The notes under the pieces were generated by a model. The model saw only the letters and a list, made by a program, of their open reading frames with translations, was not told the origin of the DNA and ran no database searches. Shown one piece after another: positions 45,062-54,200 of a stretch of DNA of 64,000 bases. The stretch is from contig NZ_JAGKQQ010000001.1 of assembly GCF_017939745.1 (NCBI RefSeq), positions 7,703,299-7,767,298 of the forward strand, written 5' to 3'. Position numbers and translations under genes: made by a program. The stretch comes from Gemmata palustris. Its GTDB lineage: Bacteria > Planctomycetota > Planctomycetia > Gemmatales > Gemmataceae. The stretch's first letter is position 1. Every line of letters starts with the position of its first letter.

Positions 45062-45979
45062 ATGAAAGCAATCACGTTGCAGACCCGCGGCGGTCCCGAG
45101 TCGCTCGCGCTCGGTGACGCACCGGAGCCGAGTCCGCGTGCGGGCGAAGTGCTCGTCCGCGTCCGCGCTTCCGGCGTGACCCCGACCGAACTCACATGGG
45201 TGCCGACTTGGACGACGCGCGAGGGCACGCCCCGCCAGTTTCCCGTCATCCCCGGCCACGAATTTTCTGGTGAGGTAGCAGCCCTCGGTACCGGCGTGAA
45301 AGATTTCGCCGTGGGCGACCTCGTGTACGGAATGAGCGACTGGTTCGCCGAGGGCACACAGGCTGAGTATTGTGTCGCGCCGGCGGAGTAAATCGCTCCG
45401 AAGCCTCTCACTCTCAACCACGACGCGGCCGCAGTTACGCCGATCTCGGCGCTGACCGCGTGGCAGGGGCTGATCGAGCGGTGTGAAGTAACTAAAGGTC
45501 AACGGGTACTGATCCACGGCGGCTCGGGGGCGGTCGGCGCGTTCGCCGTTCAGTTCGCCAAATGGCGCGGCGCTCATGTGATCGCGACCGCGTCCGCTCA
45601 CAATCTGGAGCGCGTGCGCGCCCTCGGTGCGGACGAGGGCATCGACTACCGCGCGTCGAAATTTGAGGACGTACTCCGCCACGCGGATGCGGTGTTCGAC
45701 ACCGTCGGCGGAGAGACGCTGGCCCGGTCGTGGGGCGCGCTCAAGCCCGGCGGCAAGCTCGTCACCATCGCCGCGTCCGGTGAAGTCGCTACGGACGAGC
45801 GCACCAAGCAGGCGTTCTTCATCGTCGAGGCGAACCGCGCGCAGCTCGTCGAAGTCGCACGGCTGATCGACTCCGATGTGCTCCGGCCGGAAGTCGACGG
45901 CACGTTCCCGCTCGCGGAAGCACGGGCGGCTTACGAATACAAGCCCCGGCACGGGAAAGCCGTGCTGCGGGTCGTATAA
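45062..45979 (+). pseudogene. NADPH:quinone oxidoreductase interrupted by an in-frame stop
   Basis: The full length reads as a 305-codon zinc-independent medium-chain dehydrogenase: MKAITLQTRGGPESLALGD, VIPGHEFSGEVAALGTGV, then LTAWQGLIERC, the NADPH-binding LIHGGSGAVGAFAVQFAKW and a normal C-terminus. A single TAA at 45389-45391 replaces one codon between CVAPAE and IAPKPLTL. The frame is otherwise continuous and codon use is normal, so the change is recent, or a base-calling error. Confidence 0.85.
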
Positions 45980-46015
45980 CTCCCGCTCGTGAATCGCCCA
46001 ATCAGGAGCACTCGA

Positions 46016-46759
46016 ATGGGTCAGCCGCTCAAGGGTAAACGCGCACTGGTCACCGGCGGCAGCCGGGGCATCGGGGCCGCCATCGTTAAGCGCCTCGCGA
46101 AGGAGGGCGCGGACGTGGCGCTCACATTCGTCAGCAAGCCGGACGAGGTGGAGAAGGTGGCGCAAGCCGCCAGGGCTCTCGGCGTGCGCGCGGTTGCGAT
46201 CCAGGCCGACGCGGCGGATGCCGACGCGGTCGTGAGGGCGGTCGAGCGTGCGGCGGAGGAGTTCGGTGGGCTCGACATCCTGGTGAACAACGCCGGGGTC
46301 GCGCTGATGGCCCCGATCGACTCGTTCTCGCTCAAGGACTTCGACCGGACGTTTGCGGTCAACGTGCGGGCGGTGTTCGTCGCCACGCAGGCGGCCGTGA
46401 AGCACATGAAGGAAGGCGGACGGGTCATCAACATCGGGAGTTGCAACGCCGAGCGGATGCCGTTCGCGGGCGGCGCGGTGTACGCCATGAGCAAGTCGGC
46501 GCTGCAGGGACTGGTGCAAGGGTTGTCGCGCGACCTCGGGCCGCGGGGCATCACGGTCAACAACGTGCAGCCGGGGCCGGTGGACACGGACATGAACCCC
46601 GCCAACGGGGACTTCGCCACGTCGCTGAAGGCCCTGATGGCACTGCCGCGGTACGGACACGTCGACGAGATCGCGGCGATGGTCGCGTACCTCGCCGGGC
46701 CGGAGGCCGGGTTCGTAACCGGGGCCAGCCTGACCATCGACGGCGGGTTCAATGCGTAG
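46016..46759 (+). CDS. SDR family oxidoreductase (3-oxoacyl-ACP reductase-like)
   Basis: A 247-residue classical short-chain dehydrogenase. KRALVTGGSRGIGAAIVKRL binds the cofactor, LDILVNNAGVA is the NNAG motif, INIGSCNAER contains the catalytic Ser, YAMSKSAL the Tyr-x3-Lys, and VNNVQPGPVDTDMN the PG motif. It uses NAD(P)H on an unknown alcohol/ketone pair. CAGGAG lies upstream of the ATG. It is probably co-transcribed with the broken quinone oxidoreductase before it. Confidence 0.92.
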   Translation: MGQPLKGKRALVTGGSRGIGAAIVKRLAKEGADVALTFVSKPDEVEKVAQAARALGVRAVAIQADAADADAVVRAVERAAEEFGGLDILVNNAGVALMAPIDSFSLKDFDRTFAVNVRAVFVATQAAVKHMKEGGRVINIGSCNAERMPFAGGAVYAMSKSALQGLVQGLSRDLGPRGITVNNVQPGPVDTDMNPANGDFATSLKALMALPRYGHVDEIAAMVAYLAGPEAGFVTGASLTIDGGFNA

Positions 46760-46814
46760 CTCGACGGATGTGGTTGATCCCCGTATTGCTCAACCGTAAC
46801 ATGACAGGAGCAAC

Positions 46815-46862
46815 GGCGATGGAGTTCGCCACGTAACCGCCGCACACCGGCTGATAACTCCC
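46815..46862 (+). promoter_or_regulatory. Fluoride riboswitch (crcB RNA motif)
   Basis: GGCGATGGAGTTCGCC at 46815-46830 forms the first stem (GGCG/CGCC). Its loop GGAGTT pairs with AACTCC at 46856-46861 as a pseudoknot. Between them, ACGTAACC precedes a second stem GCCG-CACAC-CGGC (46839-46851) and the conserved CTGAT. This is the layout of the fluoride aptamer. It lies about 100 bases before a crcB-like gene, the classic target, and is followed by a terminator hairpin. Confidence 0.87.
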
Positions 46863-46896
46863 ACTCGGGGGCCACCCCCGGGTAGGGCCGCGCGCC

Positions 46897-46930
46897 AGAC
46901 CCCGGATATCCTCCGGGGTCTTCTCGTTTT
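46897..46930 (+). terminator. Terminator hairpin, likely riboswitch expression platform
   Basis: AGACCCCGG (46897-46905) and CCGGGGTCT (46913-46921) pair around a 7-base loop, followed by TCTCGTTTT. Position between the fluoride aptamer and crcB suggests that fluoride prevents its formation; it could also end the upstream dehydrogenase transcript. Confidence 0.7.
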
Positions 46931-46961
46931 ACAAGGCGCGACCACGGAACACTGGTGGAAA

Positions 46962-47526
46962 GTGCGGGCTCTCTCGGCCGGGGGCGTGATCGGGGGTGAA
47001 TGCTCGCTACTGGATGAACCGGTGGATGAACGCGGAATTCCCTTGGGCGACGTTCACGATCAACGTGACCGGGGCGTTCGCCATCGGGTTCCTGACCGTC
47101 ATGCTGGCCCGCTGGCTACCGCACCCGAACGCGAAGCTGCTCCTAATCACCGGCGCCATCGGCGGCTACACCACCTTCTCGGCGTATTCGTTCGAGGCAC
47201 TGTCGCTGTGGGAGCGCGGCGGTCGGCTCAACGCCGTGGCCTACGTGTTGGGCAGTGTGCCCGCCGGGTTGCTGGCGGTTGTCGTCGGCGCAGCCTCGGC
47301 CCGGTACATCGCACCGGAAGTCGACGAGCGGTCCCGGTCTGGGCGAGGAGAAACGGGTTTAAGGTCCCCGGCCCTTCGCCGCGTCTCGCGAACTGGTGTG
47401 CGAGCCGCTGTCCGAAGCTCTGGTCGCGGCGTTGCCAAACGAAATCCACGTCCTTGCCTTCTGTCGCCGCGTAAAGCCCACCCCACACGTCCGGTGACCA
47501 ACGGGGAGTCATCCCGCGTTGAATGA
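46962..47526 (+). pseudogene. crcB: Fluoride exporter CrcB with a 5' frameshift and altered 3' end
   Basis: Residues NARYWMNRWMNAEFPWATFTINVTG, AIGGYTTFSAYSFE and YVLGSVPAGLLAVVVG identify the Fluc/CrcB channel, including the GGYTTFS motif of the pore. The opening RALSAGGVIG is in a different frame; the two join if one G is removed from the run of five at 46992-46996. After about residue 110 the native end is missing, and the frame runs on as unrelated sequence, antisense to the RNase H-like gene, to 47526. A GTG at 46996 could start a shortened protein lacking part of the first helix. Confidence 0.8.
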
Positions 47527-47731
47527 TACCGACGATGCCTTCATGGTCGCTGACGACGGTGGTCGGCCCCTCGGCCATCTTCACTGACTCGACGATGGCG
47601 CGCGGCTCCATCTCCTGATTCGTCGTACCCGTCTGCTGGCCGGAGGTGTGGCGGAACACTACCGCCTCCCACCCGCCACTATCGGTGTGGTCGTTGTAAC
47701 TTCCGTCGGTGAAAATCTCGGTACGGGTCAC
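47228..47731 (-). CDS. RNase H-like fold protein
   Basis: A GTG-initiated frame with the RNase H opening RTEIFTDGSYNDHTDSGGWEAVVF (first catalytic Asp), QEMEPRAIVESVKMA (expected Glu) and TTVVSDHEGIVGIIQRG (second Asp), then RLAHQFARRG. Conserved character ends near 47345. The remaining about 39 residues are basic, proline-rich and antisense to crcB, suggesting that the native stop was lost at a rearrangement joint. Its start overlaps the stop of the 82-residue gene upstream (GTGA). Confidence 0.65.
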   Translation of the reverse strand: MTRTEIFTDGSYNDHTDSGGWEAVVFRHTSGQQTGTTNQEMEPRAIVESVKMAEGPTTVVSDHEGIVGIIQRGMTPRWSPDVWGGLYAATEGKDVDFVWQRRDQSFGQRLAHQFARRGEGPGTLNPFLLAQTGTARRLPVRCTGPRLRRRQPPATRRAHCPTRRPRR

Positions 47732-47976
47732 ACGGAAGCGCCTTCCAGTTGACGTATCGCTTCTTTCCGACTCATCTCCCAGTTGTGGAGGAATCGGGTA
47801 AGCGCCTCGTCATCGCGAAGAGGGTAAATCGGTACGAGTTCGCCGCCCTGCAACTCGCTGGGGACAAGCAAAGCCGGTCCCATGATCTCCGACAGCCGGT
47901 GCAGTGCCACGGAAGGCAGTAGATTCACGGCTTCTTTACTGGCGTGAAGCGAGCGGATATCAGTGCGGTCAGTCAT
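47728..47976 (-). CDS. Small hypothetical protein, operon partner of the RNase H-like gene
   Basis: An 82-residue protein starting MTDRTDIRSLHASKEAVNLLP; later SEIMGPALLVPSELQGGELVPIYPLRDDEALTRFLHNWEMSRKEAIRQ. It is soluble, acidic/basic mixed and not recognised. The stop overlaps the next GTG start by 4 bases, so the two are probably made together. A longer open frame upstream (to 48084) is not needed. Confidence 0.6.
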   Translation of the reverse strand: MTDRTDIRSLHASKEAVNLLPSVALHRLSEIMGPALLVPSELQGGELVPIYPLRDDEALTRFLHNWEMSRKEAIRQLEGASV

Positions 47977-48061
47977 GCGCTGAGAATGCCGGAAGATTGA
48001 CGATCGTGCAAGCAGGAGTTGAGATGACACCTCGCGGGGGCATTTCGCGCTCGCCAAGCGC

Positions 48062-48359
48062 TCAGTTCCACCGCACGGGCTCACCCGTCAGTTCGGCGTA
48101 CACGACCGAGAAGAGCATCCCGGCCACCGGCAGGAGGATCGGCACCACGACGGTGCTGACTGCCGCCACGGTCGCCCAACAGCCCCACGGCGCGTCGATG
48201 CCGAACATGAGGTACAGGCTGCCGAACAGAGAAGCCGCGAGCGCGATGGCGAGTGGGACGAGCCGCCCGTTCCCGTACCCAGCAGGGCACCTCGGCCGAG
48301 TAGAAGAGAAGAACGCCGGTCGCGAGGGCGAGCGGCGTGCAGAGGAAGTAGGCGATCAT
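48062..48359 (-). pseudogene. Small membrane protein with a one-base frameshift
   Basis: The first 25 codons (MIAYFLCTPLALATGVLLFYSAE) and a second frame (NGRLVPLAIALAASLFG ... STVVVPILLPVAGMLFSVVYAELTGEP) together give a plausible three-helix membrane protein of about 98 residues. They are joined if one base is removed from GGG at 48285-48287 (CCC on the coding strand). The family is unknown. Confidence 0.55.
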
Positions 48360-48471
48360 GCCGCGGTGCTCGGTTCTGTCGTTCGTGCGCGCGGAATCGC
48401 GAGTTCGGGCATCGGTCCGCCGCTCGAGATGGCGACCGACGGTATCGGTTCACGCCCGGTTCTGGGTTGAG

Positions 48472-48615
48472 CCCAGGGCTAACGCATCTAAATCCCGGGA
48501 GTTACGATGATTTTCACTCCCGAGGACTGCCCAAACTTAGAAAACGCAGGTGATCCTCATCAAGACCTACAGAAATAGGCGATTTTCAAGGCAATTTAGA
48601 TGCGTTAGCCCTGGG
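48472..48615. mobile_element. 144-bp MITE-like element with 22-bp terminal inverted repeats
   Basis: Ends at 48472-48493 and 48594-48615 are exact reverse complements (CCCAGGGCTAACGCATCTAAA). The interior has a smaller palindrome (CGGGAGT...ACTCCCG) and no coding capacity. It abuts the truncated 5' end of the DUF4198 remnant. No clear target duplication is visible. Confidence 0.75.
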
Positions 48616-48617
48616 GG

Positions 48618-49136
48618 GTGACCGCGTACCGGTGCACGTTCGAGCCGAAGCTGGTGGGCGACTACACCCTCGTGTTCGCGGCCGCGCCCGTGTGGGTGGA
48701 GGAGCGGAACAAGTTCTTCGAGGACGCGGTCCGGGTGAACCTGCACGTCGAGCAGGGCCTCGGGTGGGCGACGTCGCATCAGGCGTCCCCGTTCGGGCTT
48801 GCCCCGATGACCCGCCCCTACGGACTGCGCGAGAAGTCGGTGCTCCAAGCCCGGCTGCCGCTCCCGAAGCCGGAGCGGTCGCACTTGGCGGAACTGGAAG
48901 CGTACAACGCGGAGCCCCGGCGGAGGTTCCGGCCGAGGAGTTCGTCACCGCAAAGTTCAGGACCGACGACCGCGGGGTGGCGACGACGACACTGCACGAC
49001 AAGGGGTGGTGGGTTCTGTCGGCCGAGGAGTCCATCCCGGCCATGACGCTACAGCCCACCCTGCCGAAGGGCGGCAAAAAGTACGGCCGTGCTGATGGTG
49101 TTCGTCGAGGGCGAGCCGTTGAAGAAGGGCAAGTAA
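48618..49136 (+). pseudogene. DUF4198-type protein remnant, 5'-truncated and frameshifted
   Basis: Three frames carry successive parts of one protein: YRCTFEPKLVGDYTLVFAAAPVWVEE ... LAPMTRPYGLREKSVLQARL; then EEFVTAKFRTDDRGVATTTLHDKGWWVLSA; then LMVFVEGEPLKKGK ending at 49136. This matches the periplasmic DUF4198 family (nickel/cobalt-uptake-associated). The N-terminus with signal peptide is missing next to the MITE-like element. At least two indels have occurred, near 48920 and 49090. Confidence 0.75.
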
Positions 49137-49181
49137 TTGAGCCGCCTCCCGGGAGTGGTGCCGCTCGTGCCCGATCGGGCG

Positions 49182-51062
49182 TCAGCCGTCGAGTACCTCC
49201 CGGACCTTTTGTGCCAGCGAGGTCGGTGTAAACGGCTTGGGCAGGAAGTTCACCCGGTCGATCGACAGCCCGTTGCGGACCACCGCGTCGTCGGTGTAAC
49301 CGCTCACGTACAGCACCCGGGCTTCGGGGTGGGCCGCGCGCACCGCTTCGGCCACCTTGCGCCCGCCCATGCCGCCGGGGAGCACCACGTCCGCGAGCAC
49401 CAACGTGATCTGGCCCGTGTGGGCCTCCGCGACCCGAACCGCTTCCGGGCCGTGTGCCGCTTCGAGGACCGCGTACCCGAACCCGCGCAGGATCTGCGCG
49501 GTGAACCCGCGAACGGACGCCTCGTCCTCGACAACCAGGACCGTCCCCGTGCCCCGCGGCTCGGGCGCGTGGGACAGTTCTTCGGGGCTCACCGGTGCCG
49601 GAACCCGGGGGAGGAAGATCGTGAACGTGGCACCCCGGCCGGGCGCGCTTTCGACTTCCACGAAACCGCCCGACTGGCGCACGAACCCGTACACCATCGC
49701 CAGCCCCAGCCCGGTCCCTTTGCCCGGCCCCTTGGTGGTGAAGAACGGCTCGAAGATCCGGGTCCGGGTCGCCGCGTCCATTCCGTGCCCGGTGTCACTC
49801 ACACGCAACGCGACGTACGGTCCGGGCGTTGCATCCGGGCGCTCGCCGTCCACGCCTTCGTCCCTCGTCCCGATCGTCAATCGGCCGCCGCGGGGCATGG
49901 CGTCCCGGGCGTTCACCGCCAGATTCACCAGTGCCTGCTCAACGAGCGCCGGGTCGCTCAGTACATGGCCCACACCCTCGGACAATTCGGCGACCAGTTC
50001 GATGTCTTCGCCGATCAACCGGCGGAGGAGCTTTTCGGCCCCCTGAACCACTGCGTTCGGGTCCAGCACGCGCGTCTCGAGTGCGTCCCGGCGGCTGAAG
50101 GCGAGGAGCTGCCGGGTCAGGTCCGCCGCCCGGCGCCCGGCGGAATAGATCTCGGCGATGGACTCGCGCCACGGGTCGTCGGCAGGGGCGTCACTCAGGA
50201 ACAGCTTGCTGTAGCCGCCGATCACGGTCAACAGGTTGTTAAAATCGTGCGCCACGCCCGCGGCCAGAAGGCCCACGGCCTCCATCTTCTGGGACTGGCG
50301 GAACTGCTCCTCGAGGAGCCGCCGCCCGCTCACGTCGGACTGCACGCCGACGAAGTGGGTCACGCGGCCGGCCTCGTCCCGGATCGGGGAGATCGACAGC
50401 TCGTTCCAGAACGGGGTGCCGTCCTTCTTGTAGTTCAACAGTTCGACGGCACACGGCTGCCCGTCGGTGACGGCGGTGCGGAGCCGGGCCGCCATCGCCG
50501 GGTCGGTTTCGGCCCCTTGGAGGAACCGGCAGTTGCGGCCGACGACCTCGTCGGCCCCGTACCCGGTCATCCGCTCGAACCCCGGGCTGGCGAACACGAT
50601 CGGTTGGTCGGGCTCGCACGCGTCGACGATCACGACGCCCTGTCCGACGGCCCGGATGGCGCGGTCCCGGAGCCGCAGTTCCGCCGCGGTTCGCTTCTGC
50701 TCCTCGATGTCGGTGAGCGTCCCGTACCAGCGGAGGACGCCGTCGGAATCGGTTCGGACGACGGCCCGCGCGAGTTGCCAGCGGTACTGCCCGTCGCGGC
50801 GGCGGATGCGGCACTCGGCTTCGAACGGGTCGCGGGTGCGGACCGCTTGCTGCCACAGGGTCACCTGTCGGGCGCGGTCGTCGGGGTGAATGAACTCGAT
50901 CCACTGATCCCCGCAGGTCGCTTCGCTGGGCTGCCCGGTGTACTCGCAGATCTGACGGCTGTGGTACTCGGCCGCGCCGCCGAGGTCGGCCACCCAGATC
51001 ATTTGAGGGACGTTGTCGGCGATGGTCTCGAAGATGCGCTGGTCTCGCGTGTCGGCGGGCAT
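49182..51062 (-). CDS. LOV-domain hybrid histidine kinase
   Basis: A 626-residue cytoplasmic sensor kinase. Order: PAS (about 10-125); LOV domain (about 130-255) with the photoactive motif GRNCRFLQG (Cys178), NYKKDGTPFWNELSISP and FVGVQSDV, the flavin-contacting Asn and Gln positions. HisKA follows with H272 in GVAHDFNNLL, then HATPase (NLAVNARDAM, DTGHGM, GKGTGLGLAMVYG). A C-terminal receiver domain ends it, with the phospho-acceptor Asp in LVLADVVLPGGMGG. It should bind FMN and respond to blue light through a cysteinyl adduct. The start is ATG 51062. A second hybrid kinase is encoded just upstream on the same strand. Confidence 0.9.
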   Translation of the reverse strand: MPADTRDQRIFETIADNVPQMIWVADLGGAAEYHSRQICEYTGQPSEATCGDQWIEFIHPDDRARQVTLWQQAVRTRDPFEAECRIRRRDGQYRWQLARAVVRTDSDGVLRWYGTLTDIEEQKRTAAELRLRDRAIRAVGQGVVIVDACEPDQPIVFASPGFERMTGYGADEVVGRNCRFLQGAETDPAMAARLRTAVTDGQPCAVELLNYKKDGTPFWNELSISPIRDEAGRVTHFVGVQSDVSGRRLLEEQFRQSQKMEAVGLLAAGVAHDFNNLLTVIGGYSKLFLSDAPADDPWRESIAEIYSAGRRAADLTRQLLAFSRRDALETRVLDPNAVVQGAEKLLRRLIGEDIELVAELSEGVGHVLSDPALVEQALVNLAVNARDAMPRGGRLTIGTRDEGVDGERPDATPGPYVALRVSDTGHGMDAATRTRIFEPFFTTKGPGKGTGLGLAMVYGFVRQSGGFVEVESAPGRGATFTIFLPRVPAPVSPEELSHAPEPRGTGTVLVVEDEASVRGFTAQILRGFGYAVLEAAHGPEAVRVAEAHTGQITLVLADVVLPGGMGGRKVAEAVRAAHPEARVLYVSGYTDDAVVRNGLSIDRVNFLPKPFTPTSLAQKVREVLDG

Positions 51063-51294
51063 CGTTGAGCCTTGTGGCGCGAGACGTGAGTGCGCCGTAA
51101 GATCGGAACCCCGCGACGATGCGCGAGATCGGTCGCGGAACTGTTGCGATGATACCGTCACGCAGCTGCCGCGAAACACCCATTTCGTAACAAATCGCGC
51201 TCGGCAGCTTGTACGGTGCTCCGCGCGTTCGACTCGTTGAACCCCGTCCGGGTGCGGAGTGCGGTTCCACTGTGTGGTGCGATTCGAGTGCGGC

Positions 51295-54200
51295 TCACGA
51301 TCCGGCCGGCCGCACAGCGAGGGCGCTCCGAATGGCCCCCAGCAGTACCTCCGGAGCGAACGGCTTCTGAACGAATCCGCTGACCAAACGACTCTTAAAC
51401 TGACCGGCGGCCTGTTCGACGCTGTACCCGCTCATCACCAGGATCGGAACGGCGGGCCGCTCCTCCAGGAGCGCCGCCACGAACTTTTGCCCGCCCATGC
51501 GGGGCATCGTCATGTCCGCTAGCACTAATCGGATCGAGTCCGCTTTGCTGCGGAACATTTTTAGCCCTTCTTCACCGTCCCCGGCCTCCAGAACGGTGAA
51601 GCCGGCCTTCTTGAGAACCAGCTGAATGAGCCCGCGCACGGGCCTCTCGTCGTCCACGACCAGCACCGTTCCCGACCCCTTCCAGCCGTCCGGAGCGAGG
51701 AGCGTATCGGGACCCACCGGCTCGGGAATCGGGCGGTTCGACAGGGGCAATAAAATCCGGAAGGTCGCGCCCCGGTCCGGCTCGCTGCGGACCCGGATCG
51801 TTCCGTCGTGACCCCGCACGATCCCCAGCACCACAGCGAGCCCCAGCCCGCGCCCGGTGAACTTGGTCGTGTAGAACGGGTCGAACAACTGCCTCAAGGT
51901 ATCCTCGCCCATCCCGCTCCCGTTGTCCGTCACTTCCAGCACCGCGTACCGCCCCTCGGGTAGTACGGTCCCCTCTAAATAGGGCGACGTCAGGTCGGCC
52001 CGGCCCGCATGAATCGCGTCCGTTCGCACGGTCACGATGCCCCCCTCGGCAGCAACGGCCTCGCCCGCATTGGTGACCAGATTCAGGACGACCTGCGCGA
52101 TTTGAGCGGCGTCGACCTCGACGGGTAGTGGCGCGTCGGCCAGATCGAACCGCAGCTCCGCACGCCCCGCCGCCCGCTCCAGCAGACCCTTCGGCCCCTG
52201 GACCAGCTCGCTCAGGTTTGCCGTCCGCACCTCGCGCCGGGTCTTGCCCGAGTACGAGTGGAGCTGCTGCACGATGTCGGCGGCGAGTCGGGCCGACTGA
52301 GCGACCTCGGACAGCATCGGGTGCAGGGACGCGTCCTTCGGGAGCTCGGCGAGCATCACTTGCGTGTATCCGAGCACCGGGGTCAGCAGGTTGTTCAGGT
52401 CGTGGGCGATCCCGGCGGCCATGAGGCCGAGGCTCTCAAGCTTCTGGACCTGATGGACCTGCGCCTCCAGTTCGCGGCGCGCGGCCTCGGCCCGCCTCGC
52501 GGCGTCGATGTCGAGGGCCGTGACCACCGCCCCGTCGATCCGGTTGTCGCCCGTCTCGTAGGGGCGGACCCGCATCGCGTACCAGCGCCCGTTCCGGTCC
52601 CGGGCCTCGAACGCGGTCGCTTCTAAGTTGTCGATGGCCCGCCCCACGGCCGCGATCAGGTCCGGCACGTCGATTCCGAACCCGACCTCGCGGAGCGACC
52701 GCCCGACGTCCGCCGCGAGGAGCCCGAAGGCGGCCTGTGCCTGAACCGTGATCCGGCGGATGCGGAGGTCCCGACCCACCACCACGACCGGCACGTTGAC
52801 CCCGACGAGCAGGCTGTTCAGGTCATCGTTGGCGCGCCCGAGTTCCCGATTGCGATGCTGCAGCTCCTCGTTAACCGTCTCCAGCTCCTCGTTCGCCGAT
52901 TGCATCTCCTCTTTGGTCGTCTGCAACTCTTCGTTGGTGCTCTGGAGCTCCTCGTTGCTCGCCAGGATCTCCTCGTTGGCCGACTTGAGTTCCTCGTTGG
53001 CCACCTCGTACTGCTCGGCCACCGCCTGCTGGTGCTCGCGGCTCACGTTCAGCTCGCGCCGGAGTTGCACCACCCGCTCGGTGAGCTCGGCGTCGCCGGT
53101 CGGGACGACGGGGGGGGGCGCGGGCGGGCGCCCCTCTTCGTCCTCGAACACGACCAAGAAGCACTGCAGGCCGGGGCCGCCCGAGACCGGGCTGATCTGA
53201 AGCGCCACTCTCCGGGCTTCGTCCCCCTCGCCGACGCGAACGCCCGTGCGGCGGACGCCCGCGGCCTCCGCCCGCGCCTGAGCGACACCGCTGCGCAGGT
53301 CCGGGAGCAGCCCCTCGCGGACCATCCGCAAGAGGTCGAGTCCGGCGGTCCCGGCCGGGTGGTGCAGGTACGGGTCGGTGTTCCCGCGGAACTGCAAGAT
53401 GTTCAGGTTGTCGTCGACGAGTACCGCGGGCGGCGCGTACCGGGCGAGCAACCGGTCCGTCTCGCGCTGGACGTCCGCGAGGCCGCCCTCCTGCAGCGGC
53501 ACCGCGGGCGAGCCCGCCGGCCGGCTCCAGGTGCCCATACCGGTGGCGAGCCCGGACGGGAGCCGGGTCGGGGCCAGTGTGCGGGTGTAGATCCGGTCGT
53601 CGCGGCCCACGGGCACGAACAGGTCGGCGAACGGGCCGATCGCCTCCGACGGACCGAGCAGCAGGTACCCGCCGGGGCGCAGCGCGTAATGAAACTGGGG
53701 GACCACGCGGCGCTGGAGCGTCGCGTCGAAATAAATCAACACGTTCCGGCACGAGATCAGGTCCATGCGCGCGAACGGCGGGTCGGCGGTCAAGTCGTGG
53801 CGGGCGAACACGCACAGGTCACGGACCGCCGGGCTCACCCGGTACCCGCCGGGTACGGGGCGGAAGAACTTGCGGAGCCGCTCCGGGGACACGTCGGCTT
53901 CAATGTTCTCCGGGTAGATCCCGGCCCGCGCCCGGACCAGAGCGCCGTCGTTGGCATCGGTAGCCATGATCTTCACCGGCACGTCGGCCGCGTCGCCGAG
54001 GGCCTCGATCAGGGCGATGGCGAGCGAGTACGCCTCCTCGCCGGTGGAGCACCCGGGAACCCACACGCGCACCGGACCGTCCGCGGGCCGGTCCCGAAGG
54101 AGGTGCGTAAGGGTGGTGCGCTGGAGCCGATCGAACACGTCCGGGTCGCGGAAGAACCGGGTGACGCCGATGAGCAGGTCGCGGGACAGGGCGGCAAGTT

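Noticed and set aside
49137-51068. A 643-codon plus-strand open frame opposite the LOV kinase
   Set aside because: Shadow of the kinase gene; no domain or signal, and composition typical of antisense GC-rich frames.
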